Shown here: one piece after another, positions 1 to 6,410 of the stretch | Layout of the letters: every line of letters begins with the position of its first letter | How positions within the stretch are numbered: position 1 is the stretch's first letter | From: Gammaproteobacteria bacterium | GTDB taxonomy: Bacteria; Pseudomonadota; Gammaproteobacteria; Acidiferrobacterales; Acidiferrobacteraceae | Direction: 5' to 3' | NCBI GenBank assembly: GCA_028064935.1 | Contig: JAPTWT010000068.1 | Location: forward strand, 1 to 6,650 | DNA length: 6,650 nucleotides | Notes under the pieces: generated by a model | Database searches by the model: none | Told to the model about the DNA's origin: nothing | Seen by the model: the letters and a program-made list of their open reading frames with translations, nothing else | Translations under genes and position numbers: made by a program

Positions 1-50
1 AAGCCACACCCACGCTCTGGGATGATGGGCGCGATGACCGATCGCTTTAC

Positions 51-72
51 GCATCATTGCCGAAAGGACACG
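51..72 (-). repeat. IS-end-like motif inside left tnpA
   Basis: Read leftwards from 72 the bases are GTGTCCTTTCGGCAATGATG. This is close to the two outer IS66 ends in this window (GTGTCCTTCCGGTAAGCATG at 331 and GTGTCCTTCCGGCAAGCATG at 5671) and lies in the same orientation as the left one. About 17 of 22 positions agree; beyond that no similarity is seen. It sits exactly where the left TnpA stops matching the right TnpA, which suggests a second related element inserted into the first. Only one end is visible, so this is an inference. Confidence 0.45.
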
Positions 73-246
73 TACCGTCTGCGCCACCCCGACCTCTCGG
101 GCCATCTCCACGGCCGCGGCCCATAAGGCCTTGGGGATCCGTGCGCCCCGCGGGCGGCTCTCCCGCCAGCGTTGGAAGAGCGCTTGGGTTGCCTGAAAGG
201 TCTCGCCGCCCTCCGGCCCTTCCATCGTCTGCCTGGTCTCGTTCAT
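72..246 (-). pseudogene. tnpA: Truncated IS66-family accessory protein TnpA (left copy)
   Basis: This is the N-terminal part of the small IS66 accessory protein usually encoded upstream of tnpB and the tnpC transposase; its role in transposition is poorly defined. The ATG at 246 is preceded by GAGGA (256-260) at a spacing of 9 bases, and the encoded protein starts MNETRQTMEGPEGGETF. The frame continues through ALFQRWRESR and IPKALWAAAVEMAREVGVAQ to AQTVR at about codon 58. It matches the TnpA encoded at 5756 on the opposite strand residue for residue over the last stretch. After AQTVR the similarity stops, and the next bases resemble an IS end (51-72). The gene therefore appears interrupted there, with nothing of tnpB or tnpC visible before the window edge. 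I chose the frame by homology to the right copy; a longer open frame on the same strand (47-277) is a shadow. The family assignment is fairly sure and the broken state is likely. Confidence 0.75.
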
Positions 247-331
247 TCGTTGCGGTCCTCATGGGTTGAGTAGGCAACGGACGTCAGCAGGGACGAACAA
301 CCGTTTCCTGCATGCTTACCGGAAGGACACG
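247..331 (-). mobile_element. IS66-family left end and tnpA leader (left copy)
   Basis: Read on the minus strand from 331, the sequence CGTGTCCTTCCGGTAAGCAT opens a leader of about 85 bases leading to the tnpA start codon at 246. The leader aligns along its whole length with 5670-5755 on the plus strand, for instance in the shared block TTCGTCCCTGCT and in the ribosome-binding site. Typical IS66 ends begin GTAAGC, which occurs here 11 bases inside the shared block. The shared bases outside GTAAGC occur at three otherwise unrelated sites in the window, so they are probably part of this element's terminal repeat. The matching right end lies outside the window. Confidence 0.7.
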
Positions 332-420
332 CTAGCAAGGCCGCCGCCTATATCAAGAGGCCGCGCTCGGAGGCGCAGACGCACGCATGCCCCGGCTATC
401 GGACAACGCGTTGGCTTCGA
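332..420. other. Short unassigned stretch between IS end and glycosyltransferase stop
   Basis: No gene fits here, and I see no convincing terminator for the large minus-strand gene that ends at 421. One plus-strand frame reads ARMPRLSDNALAS near 384-415. This faintly resembles the region around the missing catalytic glutamate of the integrase-type transposase whose front half lies at 4890-5670 (families of this type often carry a DNALxE motif). The match is short and could be chance. Confidence 0.3.
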
Positions 421-3400
421 CTAGGCGCTCAACTTGTGGGCGATTGAAAGGTGGTCCATGGAGCGCTTACATTCATTCATTACATCGTGCGGCAAAATGC
501 CCCGTATACAAACCCTATTAAGGCCGCAGTCTTGCTTTCTTCCAAGATAGCAAGGCGCACATGTCGTCGCATGTAGCATAACCTTCACATTGGGTCCCGG
601 CGGGAACCACTCGTATGGGTCCACGAATCCGCCGTAAAGCGCTATGACGGGCATCCCTGTGGCTGCAACCATATGCGTCGGACCCGAGTTATTACCAATG
701 TAGATATCGCACTGCTCCTGAACCGCTTTTGCAAAATCGAGGATCGATATGCGGCTCCCCCAATCCTCTATGCGCCCGTCGCATTCCCCGACCTCCTCCA
801 TGATCACGCTATTTGTTATGCGCTCTCCCTGCCCACCATAGAGGCGCACACGCCAGCCCATTGCTATGGCCATGCGCGCTAAGCGTGCATACATGTCCGC
901 GCCCCACTGTCTTGCGTCATTCCCGCTACCGGGATGTATCCCTATTGTAGTAGGCCGGTGCCCATCAATAGGGCGCCTGAATCTCGATCCACAGTGCACG
1001 ACCGGAATCATGTCTGTCAGCCACAATAACTGATGTCCGATATGTGGCTTCCCAATAGATACCATTGCTCTGTCCCGAACTAGATTGCTTTGTGGCATAC
1101 AAATAACCGGCCAAAACTCTCCGCTGTCGTATCCGACCGTCATCAAGGCGCCCGATATGTCCAAAATCCGTCTACTCTCTGGATGTCTCCGTAAATCGAC
1201 GGCTACATCAATTTGTAGCGCCAACAGGCTCCTCCCTAGATCTGCGATTTGTGCCTCATCGGGCGCACGTGGCGGGACGTCCGATTTCTCGGCAAATATA
1301 TCGCAGGTTAGGATATTACCGACACCCATGTCCTCAAATATTGCCTTGGCCCACGGCGCGCACACCACATGCACCATTGCCTTTGGCATGCGCGATTTTA
1401 GTCTCTGTATGGCCTCCTTTGCCAGAAATACATCTCCTAGGTGATCAATCTTGACGACTAAAAGGTTTTTTATGTCCTCGGAAGAAACAAATGGAGATTT
1501 CAGCACGGTGACGGAGTCCACATTAACCGTATCTGGCGCAAAGTCCGCAGGAAGTTTTCGGAATGAATCAGGGTAGTACGGGTCCCTGGCTTTTATCTCT
1601 TCGCCCCATTCATCCCAGAAAATCTCTGTATCTATCGGGAAATCCGCTTTTTTTCGACTCACCATTTCGTGATGATATAAAAGGGACGTCGGGTTATACA
1701 CAATTTCGTACCCTGCGTGACGCATCGCGAGACAGAACGCAATATCAGACGAAACCACGAGGTAATCTTCGTTAAAACCCCCAACACTATTGTAGGCTTC
1801 TCGGGTTACTGCCTGGCACGCCCCGGTCACTGCGATGACGCTTCGCGGAGCGCTATTCCACATTCCTAACATGTGCGGCGGGTTTTTGTAACCGATATGT
1901 ACCGCCCCTCCCCCTTGTGACACTAGCGTGACACCCGCGTGCTGAATCGTACCATCCGGGAACAGTAACTGGGCGCCGACCACGCCAACCGACGGCCATT
2001 GGAAGACGTCTACCAAATCAGTAAGCCACTGTGGATTTATCACTTCCGTGTCGTCATTCAAGAACACAAAAATATCGCTAGTGGATGCCTTGACGCCCAG
2101 ATTATTTAGGGCTGACCAATTGAATTCTATGTCGGCCTCGATACACCGAACAAGGCCTTGGTCGCTAACCTCGTCAAAGTAGTCATATAAGCCTCGCATG
2201 GCGCTCTTTCGACTATTATCGAGCAGCAGTATTTCGTACTGACCTGGATAAACGGTCTTTGCGATAATAGATTCCAAGCATTGCCTCAAGAGACCGAGAT
2301 TACTACCATTTGTGGGGATAATGATGCTGACGGATCGGTAAATCCTCTGTGGTTCATGTGCGCACATCTGTAAGTCTTGAGTTGGTATCGAGACTAACGA
2401 TTCTCCTAAATGGGCCACATCGTTACGGCCCATTTTCCTAAGGAGCTCCCAGTTAATTGCCCTCGCATCTTTCATGGACTCAGTCATTGCGTGCAGTGCG
2501 CCCATCTCTATCAGGCGGGACGTATTCCACAATACAGGCGCTTGCACGTAATGTTGGTATTTAATCCATACGTGGTCCCAGTCTGGAAGGGTGACGGTTT
2601 GGGCGAAATCGGTCCTATTATAGTCGCAATATACAGCGGTATGACCGTCCGAAACGCCCATACAGCGGCTGAGGAATGATCTATCGAACCTGTCACCAGC
2701 ATTCGCTATAAGAAAATAATCATACTTCGTTTCCATTAAATCCATAGGCGATAATGGCGCGAGCCGCTGGATTACTAGGCTGTTACGCCAATCCGCAGTA
2801 TTTTGCGTGGCGATGATTTCTATAGTGATGTCGCTAAACGTGCCTTTTAGAATGTCCGCTATAGTAACGGCAAGAGCGTCTCGTGGGCAGTCGTGTTGCG
2901 ATAAAAGGAATACGCCGATACGACACTTATTGGCCCAGGCCGCTCTTTCACGAACAAGCGCGGCGCTATCCGCGATGCGGCGACCATGGTTTCTATAGGC
3001 TAGTTGGCGCGGAACAGGGACCGTCTGACGCAGCGTCTCCATCCCTTGTGAGACGGTGGCTGAATATGAACCAGCAAGCACCGACATCGCCTCGGTTATT
3101 GCCAACACCCGTTCGAAGCTCCCGCGCACGGGCGAACGCAGTCGTATAAGATGACTGAGGGCCGAGAGCGTGCGGGACATTTGAAAAGCGCGCGAGGCGG
3201 CTAAACAGGTCACAATACTCTGAAGATCCTGCAATGCTGCCGCGGGCGGAATCGGCTCATCGGCTCGTTGTGCGATATCGCGGGCAAGCAACAGTGCCCG
3301 ATCAAACATTGCAGTAATTTCGCGATTGGAGAAAAAGGATAGGTGGCGACTTAGCCGCCAAGTTCTCGTACACCGCCAGCTTTCGATGAGCGATGGAAGC

Positions 3401-4329
3401 GCTTTTATCCCGATCGCATTTAAGGCCATTGGTAGTGCGTTTTGGATTTTGTTAAGGAGTTCCGCTTTCTCGGCGTCTCGATCCACCAGCTGCGCACTTT
3501 GGGTGGTCAGAGTCTGACGCAGAGTTTCCATCTCCTGCTGGAGGGCATGCAGCCTAGCCTCATGTTCGAGGGCCTCCTGACGCAGGCTTTCGTTATGGGT
3601 TTGCGTAACAAGGAGTTCCGCTTTCTCGGCGTCTCGATCCACCAGCTGCGCACTTTGGGTGGTCAGAGTCTGACGCAGAGTTTCCATCTCCTGCTGGAGG
3701 GCATGCAGCCTGGCCTCATGTTCGAGGGCCTGTCTTTGATACCCGACTTTTTCTCCCAGGTGGCCAAAGAGAGCTTGAAGAGATTCCGCCTGAGGGGTCG
3801 CTAGCTGACAAAGAATGGCAAAGGTTTCGGGAACCTCCGTACCAATGGCCAAAATACCGAGGCCATAGCTGTGTAGAAACGCGAAGTGCGGGTACTGTTG
3901 CGTAATTTCTTCCCAGAAACGCCAGACGCCAAAACCATTCTGGCGCACATTAACGTCATGGAGGAGAACAACAGCCTTGTCCGTTAACTTGGGCAGCCAA
4001 GTCTCGAAGTCGTGCCGGACCGCCTCGTAACTATGCAACCCATCAATATGGAGGAGATCAATGCTGCCATCGGAGAAGTAGTCAGCTGCCTCATCAAAAG
4101 TCAAACGTAGTAACTGGGAAAACCGACTGTAGCGCGCATTATGGTACTGCACGAAGGTCTCGTACACCGAGTCGTCATAGTGTCCAGCGTGGTCATCGCC
4201 CCGCCAGGTATCGACCGCATAACAGGCGGTCGTGAGAGATAAGTGATCGACGGCCTGACAAAAACTCGCGTAGGAGTCGCCCTTATGGGTACCGAGCTCA
4301 ACAAATACCTGAGGGCGCAGTGTTGCCAT
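421..4329 (-). CDS. Multidomain methyltransferase / coiled-coil / GT2 / GT9 glycosyltransferase
   Basis: This 1302-residue protein probably builds or decorates a surface polysaccharide. Residues 1-170 are a class I SAM-dependent methyltransferase: VFVELGTHKGDSY (8-20) is the SAM-binding loop and DLLHIDGLHSYEAV (91-104) the acidic motif. Residues 195-295 form a charged coiled coil built from two copies of a 40-residue repeat. Residues 300-460 are unassigned and helix-rich. Residues 470-650 look like a GT2-type fold without a clear DXD motif. Residues 665-895 are a canonical GT2 domain: SIIIPTNGS, LLLDNS, FLNDDTEV (756-763), GGFNEDYL (850-857) and LLYHHE. Residues 955-1300 are a GT9 (ADP-heptose:LPS heptosyltransferase-like) domain with LLVVKIDHLGDV, IHPGSGN, GNNSGPTHM (1212-1220) and a Cys-rich CAPCYLG...C...C tail. 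No signal peptide or membrane helix is seen, so it is probably cytoplasmic. The ATG at 4329 is the first in-frame ATG, but protein-like sequence (NWHGHIPFAFWC) continues upstream in frame, so the true start is probably across the homopolymer tract. The domain calls are firm; the substrate is unknown. Confidence 0.9.
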   Translation of the reverse strand: MATLRPQVFVELGTHKGDSYASFCQAVDHLSLTTACYAVDTWRGDDHAGHYDDSVYETFVQYHNARYSRFSQLLRLTFDEAADYFSDGSIDLLHIDGLHSYEAVRHDFETWLPKLTDKAVVLLHDVNVRQNGFGVWRFWEEITQQYPHFAFLHSYGLGILAIGTEVPETFAILCQLATPQAESLQALFGHLGEKVGYQRQALEHEARLHALQQEMETLRQTLTTQSAQLVDRDAEKAELLVTQTHNESLRQEALEHEARLHALQQEMETLRQTLTTQSAQLVDRDAEKAELLNKIQNALPMALNAIGIKALPSLIESWRCTRTWRLSRHLSFFSNREITAMFDRALLLARDIAQRADEPIPPAAALQDLQSIVTCLAASRAFQMSRTLSALSHLIRLRSPVRGSFERVLAITEAMSVLAGSYSATVSQGMETLRQTVPVPRQLAYRNHGRRIADSAALVRERAAWANKCRIGVFLLSQHDCPRDALAVTIADILKGTFSDITIEIIATQNTADWRNSLVIQRLAPLSPMDLMETKYDYFLIANAGDRFDRSFLSRCMGVSDGHTAVYCDYNRTDFAQTVTLPDWDHVWIKYQHYVQAPVLWNTSRLIEMGALHAMTESMKDARAINWELLRKMGRNDVAHLGESLVSIPTQDLQMCAHEPQRIYRSVSIIIPTNGSNLGLLRQCLESIIAKTVYPGQYEILLLDNSRKSAMRGLYDYFDEVSDQGLVRCIEADIEFNWSALNNLGVKASTSDIFVFLNDDTEVINPQWLTDLVDVFQWPSVGVVGAQLLFPDGTIQHAGVTLVSQGGGAVHIGYKNPPHMLGMWNSAPRSVIAVTGACQAVTREAYNSVGGFNEDYLVVSSDIAFCLAMRHAGYEIVYNPTSLLYHHEMVSRKKADFPIDTEIFWDEWGEEIKARDPYYPDSFRKLPADFAPDTVNVDSVTVLKSPFVSSEDIKNLLVVKIDHLGDVFLAKEAIQRLKSRMPKAMVHVVCAPWAKAIFEDMGVGNILTCDIFAEKSDVPPRAPDEAQIADLGRSLLALQIDVAVDLRRHPESRRILDISGALMTVGYDSGEFWPVICMPQSNLVRDRAMVSIGKPHIGHQLLWLTDMIPVVHCGSRFRRPIDGHRPTTIGIHPGSGNDARQWGADMYARLARMAIAMGWRVRLYGGQGERITNSVIMEEVGECDGRIEDWGSRISILDFAKAVQEQCDIYIGNNSGPTHMVAATGMPVIALYGGFVDPYEWFPPGPNVKVMLHATTCAPCYLGRKQDCGLNRVCIRGILPHDVMNECKRSMDHLSIAHKLSA
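3454..3731 (-). repeat. Two-copy 122-bp direct repeat encoding the coiled coil
   Basis: Positions 3454-3575 and 3610-3731 are direct repeats of 122 bp with a single mismatch (A3556 versus G3712). They are separated by 34 bp, giving a period of 156 bp, exactly 52 codons. Each encodes ALEHEARLHALQQEMETL followed by a further heptad-like stretch ending AEKAELL (residues 201-240 and 253-292). The near identity implies a recent duplication or ongoing homogenisation. Recombination between the copies would delete or add 52 codons without breaking the frame. A short degenerate piece of the same motif, METLRQT, recurs at residues 430-436 (3022-3042). Confidence 0.95.
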
Positions 4330-4422
4330 GCACCAAAAGGCAAAAGGGATATGTCCGTGCCAATTGGTAACGTCGGTTAGGTGTTTCGGAGATTCTAGAA
4401 GGATGGGATGCCATATAGTAAC
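4330..4422 (-). CDS. Upstream in-frame N-terminal extension of the glycosyltransferase, no ATG of its own
   Basis: Immediately upstream of the ATG at 4329 the same frame stays open and reads VTIWHPILLESPKHLTDV followed by TNWHGHIPFAFWC, joining the methyltransferase domain without a break. This looks like genuine protein, and from memory the HIPFAFW segment just before the SAM-binding strand is conserved in related glycan-modifying methyltransferases. The frame contains no ATG, GTG or TTG start here. At the present tract length it continues through five proline codons and a few more residues to a stop at 4456-4458. The segment can therefore be translated from an ATG only if the G/C tract changes length. 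The open frame is directly seen; that it belongs to the protein is inference. Confidence 0.6.
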
Positions 4423-4487
4423 GGGGGGGGGGGGGGGGAGGGATGAATGTTGATTTCAGGGTTTGGGGGGGCCGGGGGAAACGTCAT
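4395..4487 (-). CDS. Out-of-frame leader ORF, candidate true start of the glycosyltransferase (OFF state)
   Basis: The ATG at 4487 begins MTFPPAPPNPEINIHPS and then reads through the C tract as prolines. With the 16 C residues present here, translation shifts into LLYGIPSF and stops at TAG 4397-4395 after 30 residues. With 14 or 17 C residues the same ATG would read directly into VTIWHPIL and the rest of the glycosyltransferase, giving an N-terminus about 53 residues longer than from 4329. A purine-rich stretch, AGGGGGGAAAGA, lies about 8-18 bases upstream and could serve as the ribosome-binding site. Neither of the other two upstream frames offers an ATG before a stop, so this is the only ATG that can supply the missing N-terminus. 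It could be fortuitous, since the leader is low-complexity and proline-rich. Confidence 0.45.
   Translation of the reverse strand: MTFPPAPPNPEINIHPSPPPPPLLYGIPSF
4423..4438. repeat. 16-base poly-G (poly-C on coding strand) homopolymer tract
   Basis: Sixteen consecutive G on the plus strand, read as C on the coding strand of the glycosyltransferase. Tracts this long are known sites of slipped-strand mispairing in contingency genes for surface glycans of Campylobacter, Helicobacter and Neisseria. This one lies 94 bp upstream of the first in-frame ATG and downstream of the candidate ATG at 4487, so its length decides which frame that ATG reads. Further G7 (4465-4471), G5 (4474-4478) and C6 (4500-4505) runs lie next to it. 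The exact count is at risk of sequencing error. Confidence 0.95.
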
Positions 4488-4515
4488 AATTCTGTCTTTC
4501 CCCCCTGACGGCCCC
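4468..4515 (-). promoter_or_regulatory. GC-rich hairpin enclosing the candidate start codon
   Basis: On the coding strand GGGGCC (4515-4510) pairs with GGCCCC (4473-4468), and GGGGGAAA (4504-4497) pairs with TTTCCCCC (4481-4474). A five-base bulge (4509-4505) lies on one side and the loop is 15 bases (4496-4482). The loop contains the ATG at 4487-4485, and the stem contains the G-rich stretch that would act as ribosome-binding site. If transcribed, this 14-bp structure could hide the start region. It could instead be an inverted repeat at the edge of the downstream insertion element. Confidence 0.5.
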
Positions 4516-4876
4516 ACAGTGTCGATAGCCGCAAGCGGCTCGTTAGTCATGCTCATAAACCCCCCACAAGTTTTCTAATGCTGTCGGACTCACCCTGCAC
4601 AAGGGGCCCATGCCGACCGCCTTACGGGCACGTGCAACCGATTTCTTATGTTCGGTTGTTTAGCGCGCGCACCGCAGAACGGCATATTGACCCCTCGACA
4701 GAAAACCTCGCCCAGAGCTTCTCCACTGCGCATCCACACACGGCCCAAAGGTCGGATTGACTTATTAGTATTTTTTGCGAGCGTACCCGAAGGGCGCGGG
4801 AGTGGCAAGCGATAGCCTTGTCCAATATGAAATAATGAGTCTGAAGCCGGACCGAGCTTCCGTTCATGATGGGGAG
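4488..4876. other. Intergenic region between divergent glycosyltransferase and DDE transposase
   Basis: This stretch must contain the left boundary of the integrase-type insertion element and any promoter for the glycosyltransferase, but I can place neither. A compact inverted repeat, AGCCGC-AA-GCGGCT, lies at 4527-4540. A TTGACT at 4757-4762 has no convincing -10 partner at normal spacing. Open frames here on both strands (4578-4760 and 4646-5227) show no recognisable protein features and look like shadows. Confidence 0.4.
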
Positions 4877-4888
4877 ATGCAAACCCTT

Positions 4889-5693
4889 ATGAACCTCGAT
4901 AACCTGACCCAAGTTGATCAACTGGCCGAGTTTTTGTCCGGCACCCAGACGGTGGCCTTTTCGGTACTGAGTAGCCCCGCGGCCCGTTATGAATGGGTGC
5001 AAAAGACCCTCGTCCGATTCCGGTATCTCACCCTCTCCCGGGCTGACCAAGGGGTCGTGATCCGCGCCCTGATGAAGGTCAGCGGATACTCCCGGCAGCA
5101 GATCACCCGATTGATTGCCCAGTACCAAGACCGGCACTCTCAAACGCCGCCAGAGGACCGTGGCGGGCTTTATGCAGAAGTACACGCCCGCCGTATCGGA
5201 CTGCTCGCGGCGATGGACGAGCGCCACGACACGCCCTGCGGACCGGCTGTGAAGAAGCTCTGTGAGCGGGCGTGTTCTGGTCTTCGGTCAAACCGAATAT
5301 GAACGCCTGTCGTCGATCTCTATCAGCCATCTCTATGACCTCCGCAAATCCCTCCCGTACACAAGACAGCGGCGCCACTTCGAGAAGACCCGGCCGCGGC
5401 AGATTCCCATCGGCGCACGCCGCAAACCGGTACCTAATGGACGCCCCGGTTATATCCGCATCGATACCGTCCACCAAGGGGATTTAGATGGGAAAAAGGG
5501 CGTTTATCACGTCAATGCGGTCGACGAGGTCACGCAGTTCGAGGTGGTCTGCACAGTCGAGAAGATTAGTGAATCGTATCTGATCCCGATCCTCGAACAA
5601 TTGCTGGATACCTTCCCGTTTACGCTGCGAGGCTTCCGCTCGGACAACGGTTCGGAGTACATCAACAAACGTGTCCTTCCGGCAAGCATGTAG
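4889..5693 (+). pseudogene. Integrase-type DDE transposase, frameshifted and truncated
   Basis: This is a transposase with an integrase catalytic core, of the kind often annotated as integrase core domain protein in betaproteobacteria. The protein starts MNLDNLTQVDQLAEFLSGTQ (ATG 4889, G-rich stretch 4871-4876 about 12 bases upstream). It continues with WVQKTLVRFRYLTLSRADQG, a helix-turn-helix-like GYSRQQITRLIAQYQD, and DERHDTPCGPAVKKLCERA. An extra base near T5273 then shifts the frame; the sense continues as VLVFGQTEYERL in the next frame. Core motifs follow: RPGYIRIDTVHQGD with the first catalytic Asp and GFRSDNGSEYIN with the second. After YINK the frame runs into the IS66 end at about 5670 and stops at 5693, so the catalytic Glu and the C-terminus are missing. 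Frameshift plus truncation make it inactive. Start choice between ATG 4877 and 4889 is open; the longer ORF from 4775 looks unlikely. Confidence 0.85.
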
Positions 5694-5755
5694 GAAATGG
5701 TTTTTCGTCCCTGCTAACGTCCGTTGCGTACTTCCATCCATGAGGAACGCAGCAA
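5670..5755 (+). mobile_element. IS66-family left end and tnpA leader (right copy)
   Basis: CGTGTCCTTCCGGCAAGCAT marks the point where the DDE transposase sequence is interrupted. The following 85 bases align with the inverted left copy at 247-331 and lead to tnpA. A GAGGA ribosome-binding site (5742-5746) sits 9 bases before the start codon. The start of the element is set by where the transposase homology ends and the shared sequence begins. I see no 8-bp target duplication to test, because the other end of the element is missing. Confidence 0.7.
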
Positions 5756-6177
5756 ATGAACGAGACGAGAGATAGGGGGCCAGGGCCGGATGCTGGCGAG
5801 ACCTTTGCGTCCACACGAGCGCTCTTTCAACAGTGGCGGGAGAGCCGTCAGCCGGGGGCGCGCATCCCCAAGGCCTTATGGGCCGCGGCCGTGGAGATGG
5901 CCCGAGAGGTCGGGGTGGCGCAGACGGTACGGCAGTTACGCGTGGAGGGCCTACAGCTCGTAAAACGCATGGAGGGCACAAGGCCCGCGCCGGTCCCCGG
6001 CCCGCAGCCCCTGACCTTTGTCGCGTGGCCGAAAGCGACACCCGCGGCCCCGGTCGGGACCCCCGAGTGCGTGATCACCTGCCAGAACGCGCACGGCCAG
6101 CCCCTCAGGTGCGCCTGCAGGGTGCGGGGCTTCAGCAACTGGCGCCGCTGTGCGCGGCCTTCTGGGGGGCGCCATGA
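5756..6177 (+). pseudogene. tnpA: IS66-family accessory protein TnpA with frameshift (right copy)
   Basis: The small accessory protein of an IS66 element, starting MNETRDRGPGPDAGETF at the ATG at 5756. The frame is good through IPKALWAAAVEMAREVGVAQ, TVRQLRVEGLQLVKRMEG and PECVITCQNAHGQPL. At about 6107 one base appears to be missing. The expected continuation, VRLQGAGLQQLAPLCAAFWG, lies one frame back and ends in TGA 6175-6177, overlapping the tnpB start in ATGA. The overlap is the usual IS66 arrangement and implies translational coupling, which supports the shifted frame as the original one. Without the shift the ribosome continues in an unrelated frame to 6532. The gene is therefore probably inactive unless the missing base is a sequencing error. 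Confidence 0.8.
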
Positions 6178-6410
6178 TCGCCATCACCCCGCAGATGCGC
6201 GTGCTGGTGGCCGTCGAGCCGGTGGACTTCCGGGTCGGCATCGACGGCCTGGCGCAACGCTGCCGGGCGGTCCTCCACGAAGCAACCTCCGGCCACAAAC
6301 ACTTCCCATTCGCTCCCCTCAGACATTTGGCAGTCCAGCTATCGTCTGCGGGGGCGACTTTGACGGAACCGTGGGTCTCATCGGGTTCTCTGGCAGCATT
6401 CTATCCATGA
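6174..6410 (+). pseudogene. tnpB: Truncated IS66-family TnpB
   Basis: The second gene of the IS66 operon, whose product is needed with TnpA and TnpC for transposition. It starts at ATG 6174, overlapping the tnpA stop. The first ~34 residues, MIAITPQMRVLVAVEPVDFR followed by VGIDGLAQRCRAVL, match the conserved TnpB N-terminus. A Lys or other basic residue is usual where Val follows DFR. After about 6277 the family pattern (a GxLFVFRNR-like stretch) disappears and the frame runs through unrelated sequence to a stop at 6410. A normal TnpB is about 115 residues, so roughly the last two thirds are lost. No tnpC follows. The break at about 6277 may be a deletion or another insertion point. Confidence 0.8.

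Noticed and set aside
3442..3804. Plus-strand ORF of 120 residues with an internal repeat
   Set aside because: It is the antisense reading of the coiled-coil repeat in the glycosyltransferase; its repeat is only the DNA repeat of the real gene.
4757..4790. Promoter for the DDE transposase from TTGACT
   Set aside because: No plausible -10 hexamer lies at 16-18 bases.
4646..5227. Minus-strand ORF of 193 residues
   Set aside because: It lies opposite the DDE transposase, has no recognisable motif, and is best explained as a shadow of that gene.
5270..5276. Programmed frameshifting in the DDE transposase
   Set aside because: No slippery heptamer or downstream stem is visible, and the gene is truncated anyway, so a mutation is the simpler explanation.
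332..5669. A complete composite transposon carrying the glycosyltransferase
   Set aside because: Only the inner left ends of the two IS66 copies are seen, both copies are broken, and no target duplication or tnpC can be shown in the window.
5484..6041. Minus-strand ORF of 185 residues across the IS66 junction
   Set aside because: It spans the boundary of two unrelated elements antisense to both real genes, so it cannot be an ancestral gene.
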